Source: Eudorina sp. 2006-703-Eu-15 (Eukaryota > Chlorophyta > Chlorophyceae > Chlamydomonadales > Volvocaceae). From it: DNA of 64,000 nt. This document shows positions 50,517-62,600 of this stretch, piece after piece (position 1 is the stretch's first letter; every line of letters starts with the position of its first letter). The stretch spans positions 913,146-977,145 of the forward strand of contig BDSI01000020.1 of assembly GCA_003117195.1 (NCBI GenBank), read 5' to 3'. Under the pieces are notes generated by a model. It had not been told where the DNA came from and ran no database searches. It was given only the letters and a program-made list of their open reading frames with translations. The translations under genes and the position numbers were made by a program.

Positions 50517-53500
50517 TCAGGGCGCCGGTGCCGCCACGGTGCCGCGCCTTTCGCTGTGCCACAGCCAACGGACCTTTTCCGGAGACACCTCACGCAAGGC
50601 CTCCGAGCCCTCCCACCATCCCTGCGCACTAGACCGAGCGCGAACCGCCACTGCGTCCGTCGACGCCCACACCCCCGCCCCGCGCCCGCTCTCGCGCTCC
50701 GCGGCGCCCCCGACATCGCCTGCCGGCGGCTGCTCCAGCCTCCGCTGGACGAACCCCGGCTCGCCCAGTCGCTCTAGGTCGGCCAGCAGCTGCAGGTCCT
50801 CCGCTGCGCCGCCCGGACCCAGCAGCCACCGGAGCTCGTGCCTGATGCCACCGATGCAGCCCGGCATAAGCGGCTCATCGCCGTTCTGCAGCTCGGCTGC
50901 GAGCTCCCGCGGCAGGTACCATGCAAGGGCGACGATGGCGTCCTTGAGGGGCGTTATGCTGGCCGTCAACCGGCTCCCTTCCCGGCGACAGGCGCTCGCG
51001 CGTGCCAGCATGTTCACGATGTCGAGTCTGCGGAGCAACATCCACTTCCAGCCGTCCGTGCTCGTTGACAGGGGTTGCGTCGCCTGGCCCCGCTGGGCAC
51101 CGACCTGCGCTGACGCCCCCGCGGCATCCTGCACGCCGCCAGGGGTCGCGGCGGCTGCCGCCGACTGCCCCACCACGCTTCGTTCGTTCTCCGCAGCAGC
51201 TGCTGCAGCCATGATGGGGACCCAGTCCAGCAGCCGGTTCAGGCTGCCAACCATCTCCTCCTTGCCGTGGTACTTGTCCTTGATGAAATGCGGCATCAGT
51301 AGGCAAATGACACTCGCAATGGCGGGCAGCAGCTTGGACGCAATCACCGCCGTGACCGTCAGGAACTGCTCAACCGCAACAGCGTCCTTGTCCGCCGCGG
51401 GCTCCTCAAGCACCTCGTCCGGTCCGAGCTGCACCGCCGCTGCCATCCTCGCTACCGGTGCCGTCGCCGTGCCTCCTGCTGCTTGACTCGGCCCCGCCTC
51501 GACCGCCGCCGCTGCGGGCTCCGGCATCCCTGGTTGCCCGAGTGACACCTGTGGCGCCTCCCTCGTGGCAGTGCCCTCAGTCCGTTCGGCTGCTTGCCCT
51601 TGTCCCGACGAGGTCGCATCAGTCGTGGGCACTGCCTGAGGCACGGACTCCCCCGCAATGGCAGGCTGCTGGGGCTGCTGCGGCTGCTGCGGCTGCTTCC
51701 ACAGCGGCTGCTGGGGCGGCTGCTGGGGCTGGGGCTGCTGCTTCCACAGCGGCCGCTTTCCCATTTCCACACCGCACTCGATGAGTGGACCAGTCACAAA
51801 CAGCCACAGCCTGGCTGCATCGGTGGCGGCAGCCACGGACGGCGCACCCGCTGTCCCGGCCGGCGACGCAGACGCAGACCTCGTGGCCGCGTCGCCCACT
51901 TGCCCAGCTGCCAGGTACGACAAGTCCAGGACGACCTCCAGGAACCCCATCGCGTCGCTCAGGGGCGCGAAGGCCAGCAGCCGTCGCCATTTCGCGTTCT
52001 TAGCGTACAGCGCCAACAAAACAGGGTTGAGAAATAAAGTAGCGTAGGTCTGCGTTCAGGTCAACACGTAGGGGCAATAAGAGTTTTAGGGGTTTGGGGT
52101 TAGGGTTATGGGTTCGTGGAGGGCAGGGGACCCTCGGCGGTCAGAGCGGTCGTCCAACAATTGACCAACCGCGGTACCGTTGGTCACCATCCGGCCATCT
52201 GAGGCATTTGGTCTCCCCCGATGAGACCGGCGGTACCGCCACCCTGGAAAACACACCAACGCATGCACCTCTTCGCGGCCACAGACTACGCGTGCTCTCG
52301 CACCCGGATACAGGTCCACCGGCGCATCTCCCTGCCGTGCGCCCTAGACATTTTAGACATCATCAGGAGCTCTGGAAGTACGGCAGGTACGACCGGTGTG
52401 TGGGCTCACCAGCTTCAGTTGAGGTATCATCAGCCGGCGCAACACGTTCCGCAGCCCGGAGAAGTAGCCCGCGGAGACGGCGGTCTGCATGATAGCCAAC
52501 GGCTTGTCCGTGAGGACTGCAAGGGCACGGTGCGCGCAGGTAGCGCAAGGCAGGGAGGAGGCGCCCAAGACTTAGCATGGATGGGCTGGATGTGTGTGTG
52601 TGTGTGTGTGTGTAGATATGCAACCCGCCCGACCGAACCCATGTGCAGATATACTTACCATATAACCTGCAAAAAAGTTACTTACCATAAGTAGTTGCGG
52701 CTACCAAGGCAACCGCGCCACCATCGCGATGCAAATGAGGCAGCAAAGACCTAACTAAGAAAGAAGGACACGCGCGTAAGCAGTGTGTGAATTTGCTGAA
52801 GCAGCGGCCCGCACCGCCGCACCCACACCCATCCAAGCCTTATGAAGGCGCGACTACACGGCCCGGTGAGGACGATATTCGCAAGCAGCCCAACCAAGAG
52901 ACGGCAGTAGGGTTTTACTCGCCCGCAGGTACATGTACGGCATACTTCACGTAGTAGCACGGCGGCGTACGGCACTGGCCGCACTCACGCGGCTGCTGCG
53001 ACTTCTCATCCCGGATGCGCTAACATTAACGTGTCCGGCAGACCATGGCGGCGACACCATCCGTTCCTCCACAACCCTTGCCGCACCTATCGCCTACAAG
53101 GGAGTTTGCCCTAATTATTTGTTCTCCAGCCCTCGTCTCGCTCAGGTCAACCACCTGATGCTCCCCGCTGATGTCAATAGATGGCGTTACCTCCAACTAA
53201 CCAAACTGCGGCATGCCAAACTAAGCGGCATGCCAACGCCGCGATTCACACCCACCCGTCAGTCACTTACCCGTCGGGGACTGCGGGAAGTCCACGAACG
53301 CCACCAAGAGCCCCACGTCGTCCCAGGCCCAGCCCTCCAGTCCGCGCTGCGCCTCCCGACCGCGCGCCCCGGCCTTGACCTCAGCCCAATCCAGAGCCTG
53401 CCGAAAGTACGCCTCCACCTGCCGAACCATCCGCGGCGACAGCGGCGTCCTCGCCCCCAGCAACTCGATGAAGGCAAAGGCCGAGCGGCCACAATTCAGT

Positions 53501-55134
53501 GCGGCCCGCGCAACGAAGCCGGCTGCAGCGGGCCCCAAAAGCAAGTGCTGGTGCTGCTGGTGCTGGAGGTGGTGCTGCTGATGCAGGCCATCAGGGCCTG
53601 TCGCACCGGCGCCGCCAGGGCGCGGCAGCGCCTCCGACGCCGCAGCCACTAAGCGCAAGCACACATCCAACACGTGAACGGCATTCCAGGGAGGCCTGTC
53701 CATCTTCGGCAGCAGTTGCTTCAAGAAGGCCGTCGCTGCGTCAATCTCAGCCCTTTGGACGGCCAATTGTTCAATCGACGGCCCGTCATCGTCCACCAGC
53801 CCCGTCGGATGCGCCCTCAACCGGTCCTCCACTGTCGCGAAGATGGTATGGGTGTGTTCCAGGATGCGAATGTAGCCCTGGCACGCCTGCCGCAGGGACT
53901 GCGACGGACCCACAGCCAGCGGCTGCACGCCAAGCGCGGGGAGCCCCTGTGTCAACATGGACGCCTGCAGCGGCCGGCTCTCTTTGCAGCCCGCTGTGGC
54001 GGCCTGGCAGACGTTGCTCCATACAGCCAACGCCATGACCAGGCCGTCCAGGCAGTCGGCCGTGGGACCGGTCGTGTCGAGCCTCAGGCCGGCGGCGGCG
54101 GCACCTTCGGCGCCGCCGGGCAGCAGGGCCATCAGCGGCGCCGACCAGGGCGCCGCCGCCCGTGACATGCGGTACACGCTGCCGCCATCCAGTGCCGCAC
54201 ACATCCGCACAACGTGCGCAGTGAGCAGGTACGACAAACTGGGGCTGGCAGCCAGGAGAAAATCCATGGCGATGATGCGTTGCCGCACGGTGTCGACCGT
54301 CGTACAGAAAGACTGGGTCAACGCGGCGGCCTCCCGCTCGTAGCCCTCGCAGCTGGCCAGCAGCAGCAACCCCCGGGCGTAGAACTCTAGCAGCCCACTG
54401 GCGGGCAGCTCAATGCCTAAGCGGAGCCCGATGGCCTCCGAAACCGGTTCCACGGCTGAGTAACGGCTCTGGACGTCGAACAGGAAGGTCAGCAGGTCGC
54501 GTGTCTCGCCCAGCACATCCGACAGGGCTTTGACCAGGCGGCGGTGCGGGGAGGTGTGCTGACCACCGTCGTGGCCGCCGGCTGCTGCTTCCGGCGGGAT
54601 CCCGAGCTCACGCAGGTGGGTGAGCAGGGGCCGCTCCGCGTCCGACAGCAGCGCGGCGTAGCAGCGCAGGAGGTGCGTGTTGAGCAGGCCGGCGGCGATA
54701 GCCCGTACGGTGCGCTTGGAGATGTGCGTCTCTACGTCGTAAGAGATGTTGTTGAGCTCCTTGACCAGCTTGGTGCGGAGTTTTGTGTGGAGGAGACGGG
54801 CGCTGTCCGAGAGACCGGGCGACAGGGAGTCGCTAGAGCACCGCGCTGCAACGCCATACAAGGCCAGGAGGCTTGAGACGCAGTCCCGTTTAGCAAGAGC
54901 TGCCCAGACTCCCGGGGTGGCGCTGTCATCGTCGCCGTCCGCATGGCTGATGAGGACGCTCAGGTCGTCGACAGCCGTATCCATCTCGCTCTGGGATAAG
55001 CCGCAGTTAGGACTTTTAATCCTGCAGTTTTGGATTTTGATTCCCATCTCGCGAAGACGATTCAGGGAACGGTCCCAGGCCCTGGCCGCCGCGGACTGTG
55101 TGCCCCGCTTCGGGCGAGGTGTGCGGGGTGGCAT
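50517..55134 (-). CDS. Unrecognised large protein, tandem paralogue B
   Basis: Paralogue of the gene at 43421-47738, function unknown. Confident exons are 55134-53271 (621 codons), 52516-52410 (107 nt) and 52049-50517 (510 codons plus stop). They join in phase to 1,167 residues. A short in-phase exon matching exon 3 of paralogue A could lie in 52050-52409, but none was convincing. The N-terminus MPPRTPRPKRGTQSAAARAW matches A closely. Shared helical segments include LLLLASCEGYEREAAALTQS and DAIVALAWYLP. Exon 1 contains a His/Gln-rich stretch (HQQHHLQHQQHQHLLL). The last exon has a Gln/Pro-rich repeat around PLWKQ, and its C-terminus differs from A. Intron 1 (52517-53270) holds a repeat with an (AC)n tail on the minus strand. 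No membrane or secretion signals are seen. Confidence 0.7.
52084..52110 (+). repeat. Short telomere-like tract
   Basis: The sequence TTTTAGGGGTTTGGGGTTAG followed by GGTTA resembles two to three degenerate units of the green-algal TTTTAGGG/TTTAGGG telomere repeat. It lies in the last intron of paralogue B, about 35 nt upstream (transcript sense) of the exon acceptor. Confidence 0.4.
52591..52745 (-). mobile_element. (AC)n-tailed retroposon end, copy 1 (in paralogue B intron 1)
   Basis: About 150 bp shared with 56137-56300: a TG run on the plus strand, then GCAACCCGCCCG, ATATACTTACCATA, a second TTACCATA, and GGCAACCGCGCCACCA. Read on the minus strand, the unique part precedes an (AC)11 tail. 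This is the layout of a retroposon 3' end with a dinucleotide tail. No ORF remains. Confidence 0.5.
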
Positions 55135-56136
55135 TTGCCAACTGGGGTCGAAACCGTGCAGTATTTAAATACGGAGCTTAATGACTACATGCACCTGACA
55201 TATGGCCGGGTAACTGACGACTATAGTAAGTAGCAGAGGCGTTTTCACAATTCGGATACATGGTATGTCACATTGCTATTCAAAAATTATAAGCGGATCA
55301 ATACAAGTTGTTTGTATGCGGCGAGTTGATGAGTTGCGTTAACGTGGCACTTATCATAACAGATCGGTTGGTTAACTTTGGCGCGGAATCTTACGCCGCT
55401 TGCATTCCTGTAGTTTGCCTCCGCAAAATACTTCCTAATGTCATGCTTGCAAATGATGCATGTTCCGAACATAGAACATCGACCGAATCCAGTATTGACC
55501 CGTTGGTCTCGGATACAGAGGAAACAGTCAAAAGCAAGGCGCTGTCATTGTGTCTAGCTCACTGCTAATTAGAAATTGTGATCAGGTAATTCGTTGGACC
55601 GCAGTTACAGCGGGCGGGCGTACTCAGGAGAAAATCCCTCGCCCCCTCCCTCCCCTTCTCGCCCCCGCAAGCACGCGTAGCCACAAAGCGGTACAATACA
55701 ACAATAAGGGCAAAAGGCTTGCTTGATTACACCAGGGAACACAAAGATACTAGTATAACTAGGCAAGCGTCACCATACATGCAGGACACCAGAGGCGTGC
55801 GGATGGGCTCCAAAACTGAACCTCACGGCAGATCAACCGAAGGGCGACCAACCTGACCAACCGAGGCGCGCCGCTGGGCATCGTAGACCGTGGAGAGGGC
55901 TCACCGACGCCCAGCCCACGCCATGGTACTCCAAACACAGCCAATCCATGATGCCATGACCCCCTTTATTTTCATAACACATTGTTTGTTGGGCTTTGCC
56001 TGACTTCAAAACTGGCGCGAATTCAAGCTTCGCAGGCCACGCCAACGTCGCCATGAGGCGCCGGCCGTTTCTATCGCCACCCACGGCCGCCATCAGGATC
56101 ACGTCCAAACTGCCCGCGCCAGCACCCGGCCAATTA

Positions 56137-56300
56137 TGTGTGTGTGTGTGTGTGTGTGTGTTTAGAAGTGCAACCCGCCCGCCCGCCCGATCCCAGGTAT
56201 CAATATACTTACCATAAAACCTGCGAGGAAAAAACTTACCATATGCAGGCGCGCGGACAAGGCAGCCGCGCCACCACCGCAAGGCAAATCATACCGCAAA
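56137..56300 (-). mobile_element. (AC)n-tailed retroposon end, copy 2
   Basis: This copy has the same order of conserved blocks as the copy at 52591-52745, including ATATACTTACCATAAAACCTG and CCGCGCCACCACCGCAAGGC. The tail is 12 TG units on the plus strand, abutting CGGCCAATTA. The same CGGCCAATTATG block abuts the long TG tract at 56984. Confidence 0.5.
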
Positions 56301-56981
56301 TACTAAATACGGAGACGCACGACGCACGCAAACGGATTATTTACCGACCTGTGAAATGTATGACGAATGTATGGTGATGGCCCCCACGGAAGCAGCGTCG
56401 GTCGTCCATCATGCGGGAACGCGGAAGGAAGCAAGTTGTGAGGCAAAGTGGAAGGGAGCAAGAAAGAATACAGTAACTAAACAAGGTGAAAGCAAACAGG
56501 ATGAAAGCAAACAGGTTACTATGGTGGTGGCGCGGCTACGGATGAGAAGCGGGGAAGGAGGGATTTGTAGGCAGGGACGCGTACGAACGCGGCATGGATG
56601 CCGTACGGTAGTGTACGGAAGGGACGCCAGTGTACCAGCGGCCGGTGGGGTAATGACATATGTGCGGACAATGCGGGTGTGATCCGGGTAGCGGGCCAGA
56701 GGAAAGGTTGGCTCCCCACCGATCCCGGTCACGGACGGGATGCCCGTATGCATGCGGGGCACCGGTCCAAGCGTTGTGGGTGGGGTTGGGAAGGCCGGCA
56801 GAGTGGGAGAGGTGGGGGAGGCGATGGAGTGCGTTGCGGGGTTCAGCCGGTGGGTGGGCGAATGTAGATATGGCCGTGTGAAATGGCCGAGGTGACTGCC
56901 CGGCATCATGTGATACCCCGCGGAACGCGTGGAGGTTGTGACGTAGTGGTTACACGTGGGATGTGGGTCGCTCCGGCCAAT

Positions 56982-56983
<2 letters not shown>

Positions 56984-57056
<73 letters not shown>
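56984..57056. repeat. Long TG/CA microsatellite
   Basis: An uninterrupted dinucleotide run of about 36 units. It is the longest simple repeat in the window. On the minus strand it follows LINE-like 3' sequence directly, so it may be an expanded element tail. Confidence 0.95.
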
Positions 57057-57059
<3 letters not shown>

Positions 57060-57176
57060 ATATTGGGGGTGCGTAACCCCATACCTGCACATACCCATAC
57101 GAGCCGGAGGCCCAAGGGCAAACAAAACGCCCAAAAGCACTGGTTTTCAATACCGCATTAACAGGAGTCGACGAGA

Positions 57177-57371
57177 CTAGCGCCCCAAGGGCACGATAGA
57201 ATTACGGTGAGCCCACATGCGCTCCAACATCTTTGCCAAACGAGCCGGATCCCAGGCAATCGCCTCCCTCATCGTATTAGGGCGGTGAAACCCTTCCTCA
57301 GCGCGTATTGCATCGTAAGCCGGGCAATTAGAAACGAGACTGAGACTGCCCTGCTGCCCCGGGCTGCCCAA
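57177..57371 (-). pseudogene. LINE ORF C-terminal remnant
   Basis: A minus-strand frame ends in SNCPAYDAIRAEEGF, REAIAWDPARLAKMLERMWA and a stop at 57177. The CPAYDAIR block followed by a short helical tail is the usual end of a non-LTR retrotransposon reverse-transcriptase ORF. The upstream zinc knuckle is degraded and no polymerase core remains. It belongs to a different family from the remnant near 12.4 kb. Confidence 0.5.
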
Positions 57372-57440
57372 GCAGGCCAGGTTTGGGCCCCACGGTACTT
57401 ATCGTCCTAGTGGCGACATCGGGTGCGCAAGTTGCGGTTT

Positions 57441-57595
57441 CATGAGTTGAATGAATGAATGAATGAACGTTACAGCGGACCCCAAAGGGATCACCGGTGT
57501 ATACCAGGGCAAGCCCCAGCAGGCCCCACCGCCAAGGCGGCAGGACACCTCCACACCTCAACGCCGCACCCAAAAACACACCGGGCCATGAGTTG
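57441..57595 (-). mobile_element. 137-bp retroposon with 9-bp target-site duplication
   Basis: The element (57586-57450, minus sense) begins GGCCCGGTGTG, contains TGTAACG near its end and finishes in (ATTC)n. It is flanked by perfect 9-bp direct repeats (plus strand CATGAGTTG at 57441-57449 and 57587-57595). The same start and end are shared with 13363-13494, which implies a short full-length unit rather than random truncation. No polymerase III boxes were convincingly seen. Confidence 0.7.
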
Positions 57596-59634
57596 CAGTT
57601 TCAGGTGCCTTCATGCCTATTGGGTACACTGTTGGCGATGAGTGACTCGTGAGCGCTTGCCCCGTTCTGCCCGCCTGTGCTGTCATCGCTTTTGCCTGAA
57701 GACCTGAAACCTGCTGGGAGACTTCGAACGCATCGATAATGGTGGAATCGGGTCAGCAGGAGTGGAGACGGAAAATGTTTCGTACGGACCACTCAGCCCC
57801 TTTTGACGGGTAAAGACCGTAGTCGATGCCGTGCCGCCTTGTGCGCAACACTACGTCTATCCGTGAAACGGTGCCCTTGAATGATTAACGCGATCGCAAA
57901 ACCCATAGATTGCCAATCAACATGCACATCGTCACACGATGCCATACTGTAGAGCTATCCCATGGCCAATTGCGATGGAAAATAACGCATAGGCACTCAT
58001 GACCCGATCGCAAGCATCCTGATTCGAATTGCGAAACATCCTGTATCATTAGCTCTGTCGCTACTACTCTCCTGTCGTCTTGCGCTGAGATCTGGCTTCA
58101 TTGCGGGATAAAAGTCTTTTCTTCATAAGATCCGTTGCCAGATAAGCCATTGTTGTCTCTGATAAGATAGGCATTGCCTTGCGACGTTGCCTGGAATGTT
58201 TGGACGACACAGGACGAGCACGTTTGACCTGGCCGAGGTGGCCCAAGTGTGGCACCGATTGCACACAAAATGCACGTAACGCACTTCACTTTACCATTTT
58301 GGATACATTAACGTTTATAAGCATAACTTGATGCGTTTCAGAGGCATGACTCCAGACGCATTTGCAAAATCATTACATACCGCAGCCGAGAGGGCAGCTC
58401 TATTGTACTGTACAAAGGCATAAGGTGAAATTTGCTAAACAACGTCAAAGTGTTGGGACTTGGGTGCGGAGAGTTGCCAGAGTCTCGTCGCCACGGCACC
58501 CTGATCAGCTTGGACAAGATAATTGGTCTACCTGTTGAAGTGTGTCACGCTTTGTCAACAGATACAGATACGAACGCGCGCATACATACGGGTATGTTTG
58601 GCGGACTGGCCGTCGCCAGTTGATGGAGGTCAGCGCAAGGACCTGCTTCCACAGGCGTCAACGACGCTTTGGCGCTGCATCGCCACCCATCAAGCATAGT
58701 GCCTTCGAAAAGATTGTTGCGCCGATGTGTGTATGTACGTCGTGGATGGTGGGCTGTGCCACGGAGGCCGGCACGCCTTTGACAAGTCAGAGCCGGTTGC
58801 GGTGTCAGCCTTGGCGCATCTCGAGGTGCCAACATCCCCACCCTGCATTTCCCCCCGCAGGTGTAGCGGCGGGCTCAGTCACAGTCAGGCTCGGGAATTG
58901 ACGACGAGGCGCCTTGGCAGGACCCGCCGCTGCTGCTGCTGCAGCAGCAGCATAAACCACAGGACAACTAGCAGCCGCCATCGGCACAGCACGGACAGCG
59001 GTCAAACCCTGGCAGCCCACCAGGCTTCGTACCTGGTACTTGGACCCTCTGATCCCGAGATGCAAGTGTGACGAAGAAAAGCTGCCCAACAGCAGTGGTC
59101 AGCTCTAGCGCGTCGCTGCCTCCACCAGGCATGGTGTAGACGCGGAAGAGCTACAACTTCACAGACCATACGCTCGCTGCGATTTCCTGCGAGCTCTGCA
59201 GTTCAGCAGACCAAACGACCTACCGTTGAGCACGCCTGTAGGCCGGCGCACGCTTCCATCCATCCACCGGCAGGCGGCTGGGCGGACTCCGGGCCGTACG
59301 CGATCTGGGTCGCTGTCGATCGGGTCCGGGCAAGGCGAAACCCGACAACGGGGCGCTGTCGGGTGAAGGCGGCAGGCGATCCTACGTCAAGTGGCTGCAC
59401 ACGGAGGTTGCTGCCATTGCAGCCTGCCATTTACGGACCTGAAAATCACGTCCTGCTGGGGAAGCCTGGGTGCAACCCCCGGGCGCAGCGCGCTTGGTGC
59501 TGCTCTTGGGGGGCGGGTGCCAGCGGCAGCGAATGGTCCCTAGCGGGTAGCCGGGTTGCCGCAATAAGTAGCTGCCGCAACAGCGGCGGCGGCTATCCCG
59601 GGCACGACCCTCTGGCGCGATTCCTGTGTGAGCG

Positions 59635-62600
59635 ATGTCCCGTGACACGACCGAACCTGGAGGGAATCAGGCCACAGCAGCGCGCAGCCCCACGGCCACC
59701 GCCTTCACGGCCCTGAGCCAGGTCTGCTGCGCGTGGCGGAGCGTCGACTCGACCCTGTACATCCGCAAGCCCGCCTGCGAGCCGCGGTGCCCCAGCTGCC
59801 TGAAGCCCGCGGACTTCTGCTGCAGCTGCTTCTGCTGCGAGTGCTGTGCGGATTGCTGCTGCAAGTGCTGCGACCTGCGGAGGTCGGTGTGCTGCGCCGG
59901 CGTGTGGCAGCTGACGGTGAGTCGGTGGGGGGCGGGGCGGGGTGCCTTACGAAGGGTGCGGGGATGTGGTTGCGGGGCGCAGATGCGGGCGAGGGATCAG
60001 ATGCGGACTTACGCCATGGTGGGCGATGGAAGGAGACCATTTTGGTGGAGGCCCAGTCGGTGCGTCCGGTGGGGCGCTGACGGCTGGCAGCTGCATGGAC
60101 TTTGGGAAATCTGGCATCCTGGCAGTCACAAGCATGAAAAACGTAAATACTGTATCTCTGCATGCCTTGTACCGCTGACTAAAATCAAGGCCAAGATGGA
60201 AGGTGTGATAGGAAGTTAGTCCGCGAGTACCTGGGGCTCGGTAGGGACCAGTGTCCTGCTGAAACATAAGGTTGTGGATGGCACACCTGTCAAACGTTGC
60301 GCGTTGGCTCTCTCCCCCAACCTCGTCTACCAAATATCCTATATCCCCCTTTCGCGCGCAGCTGGGCGGTTTGATCGGCTCCGGCTATGCGGCGATTACG
60401 ACGCTGTCGTTCCAGTTTGAGCCGGGGTTCGTCGACGCGAATACGGCGTTCTACGGTGAGCGGGAGCTGGGCAGCGTGGCCTAGTCCCCCGGCGAGGGTC
60501 TGAAGGGACCAGCGCATTGGGAGCGCTGGCTGGGGCACACAGTGGGAGGGGACAGCGTGGGTCAGGAGAGGGATGCTGCCGGGAAAGGAGACATCTGGAC
60601 GCGCGTGGGGCTCCCGCGATGTATATCGACCCTAGGACGTGTACCTGCTACCGTATGGCACAGCCTAGACATGTGCACCCGCTGGCCGTATCGCTGCGGA
60701 CTTAGTTTGTGGCGCCCGGGGCGTAGCATCGCAAACAGTCCGTCGACCGGCAGGGGCTGCAATACCCTCTAGGTTGGCTTGCACTCGCGGATGGTGAGGC
60801 GAATGAACCCGAATCCTTTCGCCGCGTCCTGTGCGGGGCCAGGGGGCCCGATGTCCCATCCACCCGGCTGCCGCCCCTCCGGCCCCGGCCCCACCGCTCC
60901 CCGCCAACGTCCTTGGCCTGGCTCCCGCAGCCCTTCTGATCCACCTGCTGGTATTCTGGTGGCTGTACTGCCTCACCGGCATCGTGGGCTGCTGCACCTC
61001 CCTGGACCGACAGGGCATCGTCACGTACGACCCCAGGTGAGTGGCGGGCGACTCCAACCGTCCCACGCCCGGCTGTGGAATACCGCACCAGGCGTACAAC
61101 GGGCCGCACCGTCAAACGCACCCAGAACGGCATGGCACCGTATCGTGTGGTCCTGCACCCCTCCTATTACCGTGTCCGGTACTGTACCCTTGTTGTGCAT
61201 TTGTGCTGTCCGGTGCTGTACCCTTGTTGTGCATCTTGGTGGTACATCACATGGAAATTTTGTGCTCCAAATTGCCACGAATCACAGCCGCGACTTCCGC
61301 TCGGGAATCCGTCCACGCTTTCCCCGCCCGCGCTTTCTCCCAAGCGCCGCCCCTACGCCGCGCCGCCCCCGCCCCCGGCCCCCAGGGTGATCCTCATGGC
61401 CCGGGTGTACCTGGGCCTGAACCTGCTGTGCGCGGTGTGCCACGTCACTCTGGCGCTGCTCAACAGGGGCCTCTGGGGCGAACTGCTGACTCGGAGTGAG
61501 GCGGGGAGAGCAAGGACCCGGGTGCTGGGGAAGTGGGGACGAGGGGGCTCGGGGCCGCAGATGGGCAGACGGGGAGCGGCTGCACTGACGGCGAGCGCAC
61601 AGATCCGAAATGGGGAAGCGCAGGCAAGGCGCTGGGGACGGCAGCTTCGGTTCCGCCACGTAAGGGCCAGCGTACGGCACCTGAAGAATATGGCTAGGTG
61701 AAATGGTGCGGGCTTGTAGCTGGATAAATTGTACGTACGTGGTACGGGTAGCTGTCGGCCCCCCCTGCCCGCCACAGTTTGGAGGCCCTCTTGGGGCCGA
61801 GCCGTTGCCCGCAGCGCGTCACACGATCAGCACGAGGCGCAGCAACGCAGTCCTCGGCCCACAAGGACACACGTGCCAGTCCAACAACCTCACCCGCGGG
61901 GTCCACCGTAACATGCTTCGTACAAACCTCACCATTGCATCCGGCCATGGCCCCAGGGCGGCGCAACCCACATCGCCGAATGACCCATTCAGTCCTCCCG
62001 TCCCGCCTCACCTTTCCTGTTGCTGTTGCTCCCTCCCTCCCGTCCCTCTCCTCCCCGGCTCCCCGGGCGCCGCCCAGTCAACATCTTTCTGACCTTCCTG
62101 CCGCTGGTGTGGGACTGGTACATCGTGTACCTGGCATGGTCCTTCATCACAAAACTCAAGGAGCAGCGCAAGGTGAGGACGAGCCCCGGCCCTAGGACCA
62201 CAGGGCCCGGGGGGGGAGGAGGACCGGAGGTCCGGAGGAGACATGCCAGCTGGTAGGGAGGTAGGGCCTTGGGAGGGGGCCAGAAGGTCTGGACCGAACT
62301 CGCGGAACCGGTCTGCGCTTCCGCCCCCAGCATGGGCTGATGCCAAGACGGAGACGGAGGCGGACCTCACTTTCGATATCGAGATACGGTGCCCCGGCAC
62401 TTGCCCGAACCAGGAGCTGTGGGGTGGGGGATGCGGTCGTGAAGGGGCCCGGCCGCGCGTCCCTGGCCCAACCAGCGCCCCAAGGTCCCTCAGCCGCTCT
62501 TACGGCTTCCCATGCGGCCGTCGCTTTTGTTTAGTGTCGGTCTGACCTCGGCATGGCGTGCTTGCATGCGTATGTGCGTGTATCCGTGCACTTGCGATTA

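Larger units (their letters stand above)
55135..59634. other. Repeat-rich intergenic region
   Basis: It holds the upstream region of paralogue B, an (AC)n-tailed repeat (56137-56300), a very long TG tract (56984-57056), LINE ORF debris (57177-57371) and a short retroposon (57441-57595). Between 57600 and 59634 nothing recognisable was seen apart from a CTG/CAG imperfect palindrome near 58927-58952. The final stretch should include the promoter of the membrane-protein gene. Confidence 0.5.

Noticed and set aside
56409..57140. 243-codon frame with a poly-His-Thr run, and neighbouring poly-Val-Cys frames
   Set aside because: They are translations of the TG/CA microsatellite and its flanks.
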